Notes: generated by a model not told the origin, from the letters alone. Shown: positions 11,180 to 24,740, numbered from the stretch's first letter. The stretch is 64,000 bases of DNA from Tetmemena sp. SeJ-2015 (GCA_027382625.1 JAJKFJ010022513.1:92618-156617); one strand, 5' to 3'. Numbers and translations are program-made.

Positions 11180-12377
11180 CCCTAAACAGGCAATCTAAAG
11201 TCTTCTAGGAAGGTGACCTTGACGTCTGTCTCATATTCTCTGAATTTTATACCTTAAGTGCTTCCTCTATCTCAGATAACTGAGTGTTAGGTTTCATAGG
11301 TTGCTTGATTATTACTCTCTAACTTTTTCAAAGGTTCTGATACCTTGTCTATCTTACAATGTCTTGTTGCGAATTATATTGCATCATCTTCACTTTCACA
11401 CTAGTAGTATTCCTCTGGTTTCATATCGCATTCAAGTATGATTGCAACTATAGACCAAATGTCCCACTGCATTGAACCGTTGAGCCAAGTCTGTCTCTAT
11501 GGGAAGTAGCCTGCAGTTCCTTGCACCGATGCTTCCTCAATGTTTTCTCTTCTTACAACTCTGTTGAAGTCTATGACAGTTGCTCTGACTGGTTCAAAGT
11601 TTATCATGATGTTCTCTGGCTTGAGATCTCTGTGCACGAATCCCAACTCATGCAACTCCATCACTCCTCTAACGAGGTCAGTGAGAATAGCAGTAAGCTA
11701 GTACTTGTTGCGCCTCGTGCTGAGAAATTCTCTTAGTGTGATCTCCCATTTAGGAAGGCGAATGGCGATGTAATCATGATCGATAAGAACACCAGCAAGA
11801 TGAAGAACGTACTAGCTCAAGTTTTTGTCCCTCGCTTCTCTCAACACTGTCAGTTCGTTCGCGAACTCAAGACCTCTCTCTTCCTTCTTACAAGGTATTC
11901 GTAAGGGAAGATCTTGTAAGCATACTCTTCTTGTATGATGGTGTCTCTTCGCTTCGCATCAGCAAGGTGGAGGTAATTTTGAACACACTCCTCCAAAGTT
12001 ACAACTCTCAAGCATGGAGTCTTGCTTTGAGCTAGCTGAAACTTTACTGACACCATACACTAAGGCTTCTGATTCATGAACTCAATCTTCCTCTTCTTCT
12101 CCTCTTGCTTCCTCTTTAGTTGAACCTTGTCAAGGTATCGTGCTTGCCTCTTAGCTGGCACCATCTTTAAAGTTTCTTTATCCTCAATTACGAACTCAGC
12201 CATGTGCTTCTTCTCCATGTGTTTCTTGAGGAAAGCAGAGTGAGAGAATGTCTGCTCACAAGTTGAGCAAGGATAGCGACCGTCCACTTTCTAATGCTTC
12301 ATTTAGATCTTAGGTTTGTCTGAGTGGACTTCCTTGATGTGCCGCTTGAGGCTGTGAACAATAGATGCTTACTACAT
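11180..12377 (-). CDS. C2H2 zinc-finger / protein kinase fusion
   Basis: The N-terminus starts with ATG at 12377. HSLKRHIKEVH (half a finger) is followed by a complete C2H2 finger YPCSTCEQTF...HMEKKH (12270-12190), a Lys-rich linker and a kinase domain. The kinase shows EEYAYKK (likely the VAIK lysine), FANELTVL (helix C Glu), HRDLKPENI (catalytic loop, about 11650), then VIDFNRVV in place of DFG, QGTAGYFP for the activation segment end and WDIWSIV of subdomain IX. TAG and TAA occur at several Gln positions. The frame breaks once inside the N-lobe and is restored by removing 26 bp between AAGA repeats (11886-11915). A second small shift near 11300 leads to KQPMKPNTQLSEIEEALK. The 3' end is approximate. 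DFN instead of DFG leaves the metal-binding Asp but is atypical. A zinc finger fused to a kinase is uncommon; its partner is unknown. Confidence 0.75.
11886..11915 (-). other. IES, pointer AAGA, 26 bp
   Basis: Between AAGA repeats (11886-11889 and 11912-11915 as TCTT). Removal joins EEYAYK to KEERGLEFANEL in frame, restoring spacing between the kinase Lys and helix C Glu. Confidence 0.65.
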
Positions 12378-13330
12378 ACTACGGAGAGATCGTGAAACAA
12401 GAAAACTATCTTTGGAAGTTTCTCACGCGGTACTACAAACTAAAATGCGCTAATTGGCGATGAATCTTTTAATTTATAAATTCGATTAAAAACACTTCCT
12501 ACTCTACCATTTCTCATCCAGGCAACTTTAAAATTCGAGAGTAAAGTGTGGCACTCTCAGCATTTTTTATATGAAATTGATTGTTTTTAATTGACTACTA
12601 ATACTTATAACGGTAATTTCATATATGCTTGGGAATGAAACTGAACCTTCAATGATTTGCATTTTGTCCGCTTAATTAAAATTAATTAAACTCAACTTAT
12701 TCAAACCTATCATATTATAGGGTTCTGAATGTCATAAAAAATAAATCTGATTCCACTTGGCTTTAGACAATTTGGAAATTTTCCTCCAATTTTCATCCTT
12801 GTTGATTATGACATAAGATTTATCTCCTCTGCAAATTAGGAAATTATATCTTTCATTTGTTGAATATATGTATCAATATATGAAAACTGATAATTGAATC
12901 TTCACTTTTCCATGAACTGAATTCATATTTGAGAGGAGATCCAATTTAAGACTCTTTGGATATAAATACAAATGAAAGTAGGAGCTCCTCCTTAAGTCCA
13001 TCAGTGGAAGAAAATATAGGAGACATGACTAAAATATAAAATATTTTGATTTTTTAAATATTAACTAGAGGCAATATATCTTCTATTGTAGCTAATTCTA
13101 AAATTTAAGTAAGGGAATACGAAAGGACTTCTAAGACTAGAATTGAAGAAATATTCTAATATTTATTTTAAAGCGTAAAAGTTGGCTCTATAAAAAAAAA
13201 GATTCAACATTAAATAATTAGAGTTCCTAATTTACTATAAGAAAGATAACAGAGAACTAAAATCAAAGTTAGTAATTCCAATTAGAACTTTGAGAAATAA
13301 AGTAGAAGCTATCATCAATGAATACAATAA

Positions 13331-15660
13331 TTAAATGTGATTAAAAAAGCATCTGGCAAGAATTTATTTAAAAAAATAAGCGGTTTCACAAAGTTTATCA
13401 TCTATTTTTCATTTTATAATAGAATTATGATGTTTCATTTTTCTAATTTTCAAGAATCAGCGGCAATTGATTAATTGCAAATGAAGAAGATATAATGATA
13501 TTTTAGTTAGAGCTAAATTGAAGCTTTAATATTAAGTAAAGAATTGGAACATTATTTGTTTATCTTTGGCAGTTTTCTATTTTATCATATTTTGATAGTA
13601 TTAAAATAGATAATTTAAATTTGGGAATAATTTAATTTACACTTTTAAATTTGTATTAATTTTTTTTTACGATATTTGAGTGCCATTTTATTTAAAATAA
13701 AATTAAATTTTTAATTATCTAATGAAAAATCAATGCTAATTAGGTAAATTTTGTTCCTAAATCAAATATTTAGTTATAAAGAATAAATTTAACATCGATG
13801 GCCCAAATTTTAGTCTTCAGTTAGTCATTTAGTGATCAGATATCACAAAGAAAATTTATCATTTCAGATATTTCATCCACTATTGTAAAATAAATTTCAA
13901 GTACATTCTCGAAATGCGGGTTATATTTTGGTTATATAAAAATTAAAAAAAAATGTTCATTAGCTCATTAAATTTGCCTTTCAAAAGTGGATCAAATATA
14001 TCCGAAATGATAGATTTTGTTCATGATATCTGTCCAATAAATGGCTAACTGAAACTCCATCTTTTGCTAAAAATTTAAGCCTTAGAAGTTAATTGTTCTT
14101 ATAACTTATTATTAGGAGCAATATTTCCCTATGACATAAATTTTAATTATATAATTCAATATAAAATTTTAAAGTTGGAAGGACAAAAATTAAATTATGT
14201 TAATTCGAATCAACTGAATTCTTTCTATCATCAAATGATTACTTAATTAAAGATTTTGAATTATTTATTGTTTCATAGAGGAAAATAATACAATTCAGAA
14301 ACTACTCGCAATAAATATAATTATTAAATAAAGTAGTAAGGAAAATTTAAGATAATTTAGAAATTTAGAGTCATCCCGTTAGGGAATAAATAAAAAATTC
14401 ATGTAACTTACGAAGCCTCTATTTTGGGTAGACACTTTATAACTTTATAATTCAGACCAAGACTTTGTCATCCATACTGCTCCTTATAGGTTCATCAATA
14501 GACTGGAAAAATGTGAATAGAACATTTTGTCTTCCTTATCTACATTAATACTATAAAAGGTATATTTTCCATGCTTCGCATAGAAATTAATAGATTATTA
14601 AATGCCTCTTATCTATATTTGAATCTCTTTATTTATTTCAACCTTAAAGAAATTTAAAGTTCAAATTGAAACAATATCTTCTTATTCAGCCCTTAATCAG
14701 AGTTATATATTAAAATGCTAAAGAATGTCAACGAATTAGCCGATTTAATTTCTTCTTTAGGATCATCAATCAGAAGAAAGACGGTAATAATCTAATAGAT
14801 TTGTTTTTGAATTAAGAAAAGCTAAAACTCGAGCAAGTCTATGGTGTTCAGGATATCTTAGCACTCCTCTTTTATATATCCTCAAGATTTATAGCTGAAT
14901 TTTTCAACTTAATATCTTATAGAGTGGTCAAATTAATTTTTCAATCTAAAGTTCAGGGTTTTTCTTCCTAAAACTTTAATATTTTTTTGGGGAAATATGA
15001 TGTTTTAAATTTACCTATTTACTTAATAATTTAGCTAAGTTAAATTTGTTGCCTACAACAATTGAGAGCGCATATATCATGAATAACAGAAAGCGAACAT
15101 ATAAAGACAGACTAGATTTATTTAATATATGATTCCAGCTGCAGAAAAAGGAATAAATAAACATTTACTTATTTTCATTTTTCACCTGAAGTTTATCGAT
15201 TTTTTAAAGCTATATTTTTATGATTGAATATTTAAAATTGGTTGAGATTAAATCTCTTAAATTCAAAAGTTAAATACAACCAGAAATATTTTCAATCAAA
15301 ATACACTCTATATTAAGGAAAATTTTTCTTTTCTTTTAGAAAAAAGTCACCATCAAATCAATCACTTGTATAAAAGAGATAAAATGAAAATAAAAATATC
15401 TTTTAAATATTTCGTTTATAAGTAGAATAAATATTAATTTTAATAGAAATATACTTCAGGATATTAAAAACTTATTGCTTTTATATAATATAATTTATCA
15501 CTAAACTATAGTAAGGTATTGTGCAATTTATTTTAGGTTAAAAAAATAATTTTTAAAAAGTATTATTAACATTTGAAGAGGATTCCTTTAGAGTTTAGAA
15601 TGAAGATAGAACACTTTAAAATAAGTTTTTATCTTATTATGACTCTAAAATAAAACACCC
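13331..15660. other. AT-rich stretch, nothing recognised
   Basis: About 22% GC, stops in all frames, many A/T runs. I find no protein motif, RNA gene or sizeable repeat. Confidence 0.4.
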
Positions 15661-16562
15661 ACTTCGATGAGATTAGTTGCAGAAGATAAGCTTGTTCTTA
15701 AATACGGAGAGAAGAAGTGGAAAAAGTAAAGCCCTCGAAAGAACTCAATCGGATATAAACTATTAATTTTCATTTACTAAAGAACAACAAAAATATTTTA
15801 GATATGTACAAATTATGAAGGATGTTAATCGAAAATGTTGTACTCACAATGATAAAGATAAATTATCACATATTTATAGCAAAATCACTAACATAAAATT
15901 TTAAAAATAAAGATCGAAAACTTTCATATAATTTTTATAACTTGGTTTTATCCAAAGAAGAGGGAAAATTTATATCTTCGGTTTAAATTATAAAGATATT
16001 TCAGTTCAAGTTTACCAAATACTATTTAAATGATAATAATTCTCAAATAGAGCTCAGAATTTTTTATAAAATAAATTATATTTTATTGTAAAAAAAGAAT
16101 TCGTTCAACTAATGATTGAATTTTTTATATGACAGACAGCTATAAGAAATTAAGATCTTTAATAGAAGTTTAGCAAAATTATTTTTTATTATCAACGGAA
16201 CTTTATTCCTTATTTAATTTGCTAATATTTATGAAATTGCTTTATTCTTATACATAATTAATTCTATAATTAGTTTTCCAAAGTAAAAATATTTATAATA
16301 TTTTTGATAAGCCTATTACTTACAAGATTGAACAAATAAATGGGAAAATATCAATTGAGCTGATATTTATATAATTTGGTTGAAATAAATTAAATCTTTA
16401 TCTCTAAGATTCTCTCTTTTTAAATTTATGAATAATAATTTTTGCAAGAAGTAGATTGAAGAAATTGAAATATCGTATTATTATGACTACTACCTAGTAA
16501 TGGTGCTTTCAAGAGATGACCGTGATTAATATGTCTCTAGTAAGTAAGGAAGTTTATCTCAA

Positions 16563-16900
16563 TCACTTCCGAACTAAGACTCGTCGACTAAGAATTCTCT
16601 CTATGCGGCTCCTTTGAAGTCACTTGCGCTGGATTCAGCTTCTGCGCTGAGACTTGGTCGGGGCGCTATCACTCGCTTTAAGCAGATTGGACTCTCCATC
16701 TCTGCTAAAGCCATTCCTTCTCTTCCCAAGGCGTTGTCTGCCATCAATGGCTCTCGCTCAAAGCGCAAGGAGCGACTAGCAACAAGGGCGCTCTGGAGGA
16801 ATTGGCTCTCCTCTTTTGTGCCGCTGAGGTCATGTGAGTATTTTTCGGCTCCATCAGAAATTACGATTCTGCTCTCCAATGTTTACCTTGAGCTCTTCAT
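16563..16900 (-). CDS. GC-rich ORF, 112 codons, unknown product
   Basis: Runs from ATG at 16900 to TGA at 16565-16563 (one TAA, two TAG as Gln). It reads MKSSRQTLESRIVISDGAEK, then a charged Glu/Ser/Ala-rich sequence to EFLVDESQFGSD. GC content is near 50%, against 25% on both sides. The opposite strand is also open for 103 codons, but the minus reading has the more protein-like composition. No family is recognised. The sharp base-composition change and its absence from sister repeat units suggest an insertion or transferred piece. Confidence 0.5.
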
Positions 16901-17242
16901 CACTACCGTAATCTTTACTCTATAATAATTTGTGCAATAAGTAAATAAATGGATGTGCGAGCTGAGTTCCTCTAGTTGGTTTCTCTTCCAGAAATAATTC
17001 CTCTTAGAAAATAAGGCCTTAAAAATCATTACTTGTTTATAATGTGGAATGAAGGAATTGTACAGTTATACAATAAGAATAACCGGTCCTTAGTTCAATC
17101 AAATAAAAATATCAGTTTAAATTTACTAAAACTATTTTCTTATATTGTTAAATTCAAGTTGCTGGCCGATATTTTATTGTTGAAATTTTAATTAAAATCG
17201 GAGATTGGTTAAAATAAAAATGGTTATTGAAATAATAATTAA

Positions 17243-17340
17243 TTAGGAATTAAGAACCCTACGGATTAATATTAATCGATTAAGTAATCACAGCGTAACT
17301 CCTTGATCAGTTGTGCCACGTCACCGGGAAAGCCCACCGT
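17243..17340 (-). repeat. ~115 bp dispersed repeat, copy 2
   Basis: Inverted relative to copy 1. It carries the same core and the conserved reading GDVAQLIKELR, but the final codons differ (TGT GAT instead of CTG TGA). It lies within repeat unit 2. Confidence 0.7.
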
Positions 17341-19745
17341 TGATGACAGTTAAATTCGCTCAAACACCCTCCGATCTGCAGCTTGTTCTATAGCTTATCG
17401 AAAAATAATATAAGTTTATTCTTTAATCATCTTCATAGCTCCTCTCAGCATCGAGATATGATTAGCACAGTTTAAGGTCATCACAATGCTTGGTTTTTAT
17501 TAAACTTGTGTCGCTTATAACTCTTGACTGAGTGCTCCCACTCAAAAATTGCAAGGATATAAAATTCTTAGAATTCTTCGCTGAATCGAATGGTGTAATA
17601 ATTATTTAAATTGGAAACACTTCAACTGTCACTCATTAAATCCATTTAATTAAATATATAAATTAATTTTATTTTCCTTTAAATTCTCAGCTATAATAAA
17701 AGCTTTAGAAAACTCCATGATTTTCAATTCTTAAAGAGAATCGACAGTAGATTGTTTATGAACAGTTCTTAGAGCTTCTATGGAAAAATCTTGTTCTCAG
17801 AGACTAATGATTGGGGATCAGTGGACATCTATGAGTTAAATATTTACAACAATTTTTCATTCAACAAAGTTAGATCATAATTTACATAATTTTATATTAT
17901 AGCTGAGAATTAATAAAAAAGAGAATTAAATTAAATATTTAATTAAAATTGAATTAAATCGTGACAGTGTCAAAATTAAATAATTATTAGACCATTCGTT
18001 TCAGCACAAAATTATAAGAACTCTTCTTCCTCGCAACTTTTGCGTGTGAGCGCACAGTCAAAAAATATAAGTAACCCAATTTTGAATGAAAATGAAATTG
18101 AAGATGATGAAAAGTGCGCACTACATATCTTGCTGCTGAGAAGTTCTGTTGTTATTATAAAATGAGAAACTCATATTAACTTTTTTTTGTTTTCGAGCAA
18201 GTTAAAGATCGAGGGGTGTTTGAGCCATTTCAACTGACAACAATTTACAAATATCCATTTATTATTTTAAACAATCACCGATTTTAATTTAATTTCCTAC
18301 TCTAATAATAATAATTTTTTTAGGATCGATAGTTGTTGAAGAATATTGCTTCGTTCATAAATCTAATCAAAAATTCTTATTTCTTATAGTTTTTCACTAT
18401 CAGTCATTCTTATTTGGCAATATTGTGAAACAAATTTTATCAATATATTTTTACTTATTAATTATGAAAATTAAGCAAAATATATTAATTTAAATGATTA
18501 AATTCTTAGCCTTTCAAAGAAGAACCAATATTTCTGCTCTTTTTAATAGTATGAGCGAATTTAATCGGTTAATAAAATAAAAAATTATTTGCTTCTTGGC
18601 TATGATATTTCTCATTTAAGTGCATTTATTTATTATCATAATGAAAAAGGCCTTATATCGCCTAGTCCTTCTAAAAATTATAATGAATTTCAAATAAGCT
18701 AGGGAGAGCATTTTAGCCGGCCTAGCAAAGACAAAAACCTATCACCTAATTGCATTCAAGGAGAAATAGTGTAAACATCAGAGAACTCACAATATGAATT
18801 TCAACTTCAATTATTCAGGTAGGATTAATTAAAGACTAAATTAAAACTCTAGTTAAAGTCGATGAAGAAGGAGCCATCAAAGAATTGAACAAAGAGACAA
18901 TGCAAACATAGATCTCTAAAGATATTATCGAGTGCACTTCTTGCAGCTCTTCAAATATACAATTAAAAAATTCTTTCTACCTGCAAATCTCTAATATGTT
19001 TATTTAAAGAACATCAACCTGAGATAATACATTCGTATTCAGCCTATAATATTTTTTGCATTTAATACCACAATTATAAATCAAGGCGACACTTTAAACC
19101 AAGACTTTAATATTCTACAATGCAAGAATTGGACAACAGGAAAGGTCTTCCTTGAGAGAATCCCTTAGCCTAAAAAGCTGATTCCTCTTAACATCCGAAT
19201 ACTTTCAGATATTCCCCCTATGTTCATACTCGTTGATTTAGACTCTAAGTTTCATCTGCTCTACTAATTTGGAATTTTCACTTTTTTTACAAGTTTTTAA
19301 AAAATATAAATATGAACGCAAATGATAATCGATAAAACTTTCTTCAAGCAATTGAATTCTTATTTAAGCCATACAACAGATTTAGAGCCTAACTTTAAGG
19401 TTCGCAAATTGCATGAAAACAGTTTAATTTCTTTAGCAAGCACACCAGAAATTGGCATTTTTTTTTTTCTTCTAATTTTAAACTATTAGTGATAAAGACA
19501 ATACTTAAACTATTTCTGAAGATCAAGGTTTGGAATTGCACTCCTAGAATTAAAAAAGATCTTAGAAAAGATAACTTCATTTTATTTTTAAGCTCTAAAT
19601 GTTGATCTCTAAGTTTGTGGAAGTAATGCCAAAAATATAGAATTCATAATATCCTACCGAACAGGCCAAAGTGAACAAAAATCCAGAATAGTTATACCTA
19701 TTAGAACTCTAAAAGAATATAAACGCAAGAGAATTATGAAACTGT

Positions 19746-22060
19746 AAATTAAAAATAAAAAAATTATCTATAAGGAATGAGTAAGTGCTTCTTCTTGCTT
19801 TAGAAGTTTATATTATAAATTTATTTTGGAGATGGGGAGAGGCGATAAAATCTTGATGGTCTATATATTTTTACATAATCATTAAACATAGATTGGCAGA
19901 TTATACGAATTTTGATTTAATAATAAATACAACTACTCCTATTCACATGATAAGACTAAATAAAAAAGTAAACCTTCATTTTTTATTCCATTTTGCCAAT
20001 TTGATTCGATCATGTACTATAAGAAATAAAGGCTTAAGCTCTCATAAAAGAGCATTGTAATTTAATATGATAAATATAACTTTAGAATAGATGTTAATTA
20101 ATAGCAATTAGTTGCATTTAACCAGCTTCATTTCATTTTTTACTTCGAATAATGAAGTTTATAATTATTTTTGAAAGCTTTGGTAATCATTTATTGAATA
20201 TTTGTTGCTTTCTTTTTAACATATTTAAGATATGATAACGATTGAATTTATAAATGGAATTAAGGGGATCAAGAGAGTTGCAGTTGAAATGTTTCGAACT
20301 CTAAAAATGTCCTTTCGATAAAGCATAAAATTCTAAGAACTTGATCACTTGAAACTTTTGTTTAGAATCCTCATTTATAAAATATTATACATATGTAACA
20401 AAGGTATTAGAAAATTGAGAGCAATTCAAAAATCAAATCTTGCGACTATAAGGTGATCATATGTAGATAAAGAAGAACTCCTCCAATTATTGGTAAACAA
20501 AATCTAAAAAGTAAAGAAATTTTAATAAATATGTCAAAAATCCACCACCACATCAAAAAAATTTCCATTTAAATTATTAACCAACCTTTTTATCTTTATG
20601 TTAATTTGACTAAACCATATAAAATAAAATTCGGATTATTTTAAACTGATTTTTAAATATTTAAGAGATCAGCTTATTAAGAGTTAAAAGAATTGAAAAT
20701 TAAATAATAAATATATCCATGTCAAAACTTAGCATTAAACATGAAATAATAAGTAATAAAACGAATGAGCAAAAAAAAGGGAAAATTATATTTTTCCTCT
20801 TTGACAATAAATTTAAATTAAATATACAGCATTTGCTTGAAATATATCAGAGTTTTAAATTCTCAGTAATTTTCTTAAAATAATCTTAAATTTCTACTCC
20901 TAATTTTCGCCCTGATTCTCTCCATGTCTTAAAACCTAGTAGCATTTTTGCTTTCACAGATAAATTAGATTAGCTTTTAATAAAATTAATAGCTATACAC
21001 TTTCGTCATCTCTCTTTAATATTAATCTTTAACATTTAAATGATTAATTGTACCATTTTAAAATTAGCAAACATATTTAATTTAATCACTTTATTAATCA
21101 TAAATTTTGTTAAAAACAGAAATTAGTTGCTATCAACTTTGATCAATCAACAATGAGTACTCTTCCCTCTTAAAGCCAGACTATTCTTGATATTATCATG
21201 GATTTTAATAAATAGATCAAAATGTAATTAATATAGCTTCTTTAAAATCTGAGTAAAATTAATTATTTTGTAGATTAAATTTCCATTGATAAAAATTGAA
21301 TATTTGCAACTTTCATTCTTGGAGCTTCTCTTTAGAAAATAATGTGCCAAAATAATGATCTATAGAAGAAGTTTTTTTATATTTTGAATTTCTCCTTATT
21401 TTCTAAGAGAGAAGTTATTATAATGGCAATAGAAAAATAGACAATTTTAAGTACTATCATTCAAACTGTCAAAAATTTGGACGTCGCTAAATTGAATTAA
21501 TTGCGATTTTCTATCTAAGATTTACTGTATTTAATAATTATTTGATCCATAGACAATCACAAGTTAAGGAAATACATTAATATATGACTTATAAAGTTTT
21601 AATATTTAAGTTAATTAAATGACTGATTAATTCGTGTTATAAGCTAAATGAAAAAGCTAACTATTTATTGGGAATAGAATCAATTTAAGAATTAAAATTT
21701 ATTTAGAGGGAGGATATTTAAGAGCTTAGATTTTAATTAATGTTTGCACATTTAGACTCTGCATCAAATTCTAATATTTTTTTCAAATGATTATTTCTTT
21801 AAATTATAAATTGGTTTACATTAGCTGTTTTTATTGCATTTTTAATTAAGATCTTTTTATTTTTATTATGTTTATAATTGTTTACATTAAATATTTGGAT
21901 ATAATTTTCATTTTAACATTTCAAGGCAATAAAAGTCTTGAACAGATCGAACAGAGAACTCATTTTTTAAAAATATTATAATTACTTAATGGAAAAAAAA
22001 AAAAAACCTCACTAAAAAGGTCCACTATTAGCGTCCAAAAAGATAGCTTATAGATATAAA
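19746..22060. other. AT-rich stretch, nothing recognised
   Basis: About 23% GC with poly-A and poly-T runs and stops in all frames. No gene, RNA or mobile element is supported. Confidence 0.4.
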
Positions 22061-22079
22061 AATGATAGCACGCTTAAAA

Positions 22080-22190
22080 ATCACATATTTTTCATACATC
22101 CAAGTCAAAGAAGTTGTGGGGCATAAACAGAAATTATAACTTTAAAATATAAACATTTTTTATACATCCAAGTCAAAATTGGTGGGGGTC
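22080..22190 (+). repeat. short direct repeat pair
   Basis: Two copies, about 65 bp apart, of 'atacatccaagtcaaa' preceded by T-rich and 'tataaa'-like sequence and followed by 'tggggs'-type G-rich bases. The function is unknown; a local duplication is the simplest explanation. Confidence 0.5.
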
Positions 22191-23223
22191 ATTTAATGGA
22201 TTGCAATTTTTATAATTAATTTTATAATGGAAACTCATGTATTCTAAGATAATTTTGCCTGACTAGTTATTCTCAATATGGATATATTAGACATTTTTAA
22301 AATCATAAATTAGTAAGTATAGAATCAGGTAAAATGAATATTTAAAAATAATTCAACTTTTTACGAGTGGGAAATAGAATCGAAACGTAATAATTACCAT
22401 TTAAACAACAGTAAAAATTAAATATTTTGCCTCAAGTTCAAATTTTGAATTAATTGTCAAGCTCATGACGCTAGTTCTAAATATTTAATCCTTCCATTTT
22501 CCAGTATGTTATTATTAATAAAAATTTTTTTTTTATTGTTTACTAATCTTTTATATTTTTTTCTAAGACAAAGATTCCAATAATCTCTTTGCAAATAATT
22601 CAGTAAAGTAAAATTTTTGGACTTTTATTTCAAAAAAGAATTTGCTAAAAATTTTGTAATTTATTTGAAGTTGCGGAGCCTGATGATTAGATTAAACCGT
22701 ATTTGTTTTAATTAACTACTTAATTAATTTATATTACTATTAAAAAAGTAAAATTTTAGAAACACTAACTTTTGTATTCTATCACCTATTTCTATCTTCC
22801 CTATACAGCTTATAAATAAAGCTGGTTTTAGGAAATTATTTGCACCAATTTAAGATTTTATTGAAAAACTAAGTCTCAAAATATAATTTATACTTTAGAG
22901 AATCAGGAACATAATAATTAAGGGAATTAAGGGCCCCCGGCATAAATAAGATAGGCCGTGACGTCAATGATATTGCTGTGACGCACTTATCTGACGCACA
23001 CAAACCTAACAGCCGAATAGGGATTTAAACACGTGCCACCCACTACATTTAAGAACAGCTTTTCATCTCCAAAAACTTTAAATGATGAAAAAAAATTCGT
23101 AGCTTCATACGAAGCAAGTCGCTGTCCTAGGTTGCTTCCATACTCCAGTGCATAATGAATGTTTGCCCTAGATCACATCTAGCTAACGATTATGAATTAA
23201 CCACTTACTTTTTATTATCTCTC

Positions 23224-23350
23224 CAGTGACAGTCAACACACCTTACCAGTACTTCGGTGCCATTATCACCTTCTCTAGCACTTCACCCAACAGCCAATGG
23301 ATTACCAAACCAGAGAGCCTTCAGGGAAAAGGGCGACCGGACCTTAGTGC
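23224..23350 (+). CDS. isolated coding block
   Basis: Reads VTVNTPYQYFGAIITFSSTS, then PNSQWITKPESLQGKGRPDLSA, followed by GTAAGTGC (a possible donor). It is preceded by 'tctccag', a possible acceptor. GC content is well above the surroundings. The product is not recognised; it looks like one exon or segment of a gene whose other parts are not adjacent. Confidence 0.45.
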
Positions 23351-24109
23351 CTGTAAGTGCTGTCTGAATTTTAACTTTCTAATTTATCAGGATACATAAA
23401 TAAGCCTAAAATACATTGGTTTTTCATTTTTAAATCCATTACGAATTTTAATGACCTGCCCCAAAAAGAGGCATCCACATATTTTCAACATCTAAATAAA
23501 TAATAATTTTATTATTTTAGATAAGTGCGAAATTTAAATTAACAGTCTCCATTCATAGTCATATTTAAGTTTAAATAATATTTGTAGAATACTTAACGTT
23601 TAAATTTTAAAAGTCCTTGATTATTCTTTATTTTTAGTTTATGAATTCTGTTTTTGGTTATGAAGATGAATAAAAAATTTTATCATTGATAGTTATTGTA
23701 TTCATAAAGTATGTGTAATTAATTATGCCACAAAAATAGAGTATTATAATTCTACTTATTTATAAGTGTTAATCTTTTCTAATCTTAAAGCGTATTAAAA
23801 TATTGCGAGCAATATAATTTGAATTTTACAATTTATCTACTACAATACCTACAAAGCAGAGATGATCAGGGCGAGGTTAAGGTTGAGCTACTATTGAAGA
23901 TTTAAATTTTTTATTTAAGAAAATATCTTTGAAATTTATGGCAATAAGGACAAATGATATCCAGAGATAAGAAATGATAGAGCTTTATTCTGAGACAAGA
24001 ATTACCCCTCTTAAAGTAGGAGGCTGAAAAATCACTTCCTCTTCGAAAACTCATACTCCTCTTTTATCTACAACCTAAATAACCGCTAAATTGAGAGCAA
24101 AGATAAATT

Positions 24110-24420
24110 AGCATATTTCATATTGAATTGAGAGGTATCTCTTAACAATAAAAGAATCGCAGCTCACCAAATCTTCAAAAAGATGAAGCAAGTATTCCTT
24201 GCGATAATCGGTAAAACAGCAAAGAAGGAAAGATTTGGTTCGCTTACAGAAATGATGAGATCAGTCTACGAACTAGAAGAGATAGATGTTTCATTGATTA
24301 TGAAGTTGAATGCGCTTCAGCCATCAGTCAAAATTTTATTTAGATAAATAGACACAGAGTATAAGCAATAGTTTCTTCATTTATAAAAATACTTTCTGAA
24401 ATCATTTTCCTAACTTTTTT
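24110..24420 (+). CDS. coding block, unknown product
   Basis: Open under the ciliate code with two in-frame TAA/TAG. It reads RIAAHQIFKKMKQVFLAIIG, later ERFGSLTEMMRSVYELEEID and MKLNALQPSVKILFRQIDTE, ending KSFS and TGA. Helical, amphipathic composition. No family is recognised. Flanking DNA is AT-rich, so this may be a segment of a dispersed or scrambled gene. Confidence 0.5.
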
Positions 24421-24559
24421 CATCATGAAATGTTCTTCTTCAGCAATATTAAAGGAATATATTTCCATTTCATTTTTAAAAAATGATGTAAGTATATGAA
24501 AATGAAATATCATGTTGATAATTTTATTATAACCTAAAAGGTACTATCTTATTTTCTTT

Positions 24560-24740
24560 AATAGGCTGTTAACTTGGACTTTCTCAGGAAGCTTGGGATG
24601 CAAGGAGCAACCCTGGGGAGTTTGGGTTTGTAATTTTTAAGTTCCCTAGCTCTAGTTCTCAATGTGTGCTGATTTATTTTTTGCGCCTTCAAAAACTTCG
24701 ACTCTCCACCCAATTTGCCTTGTGCTCAACCACCCTTTTA
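24560..24740 (-). CDS. coding block, unknown product
   Basis: Minus-strand frame reading TRQIGWRVEVFEGAKNKSAH, then IENQSQGTQKLQTQTPQGC and LHPKLPEKVQVNS, with three TAA/TAG at Gln positions. GC is about 45% in a 25% setting. It is opposite in direction to the block at 24110-24420; a scrambled arrangement is possible but no pointer was identified. Confidence 0.45.

Larger units (their letters stand above)
9400..13330 (+). repeat. repeat unit 1 of a diverged tandem family
   Basis: Plus-strand motifs shared with the units to the right occur in order: IYELDVFDNYSFKLVRS (about 10030-10087), IPLGFRQFGNFPPIFILVD (about 12750-12806) and KSKLVIPIRTLRNKVEAII (about 13262-13318). Further coding-like blocks lie at 9420-9590 (GQIMFTEKMTMCYGGLAGR) and 9605-9700. 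The zinc-finger/kinase gene on the opposite strand sits between the second and third motifs of this unit and is absent from the others. Confidence 0.55.
15667..19745 (+). repeat. repeat unit 2 of the tandem family
   Basis: Contains all four shared motifs in order: MRLVAEDKLVLKYG (15667), VDIYELNIYNNFSFNKVRS (about 17822-17878), IPLNIRILSDIPPMFILVD (about 19180-19240) and KSRIVIPIRTLKEYKRK (about 19680-19730). A GC-rich minus-strand ORF (16563-16900) and a copy of the ~115 bp repeat (17243-17340) are extra in this unit. Whether the motifs form one protein split by IESs is inference from their constant order and orientation. Confidence 0.6.
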
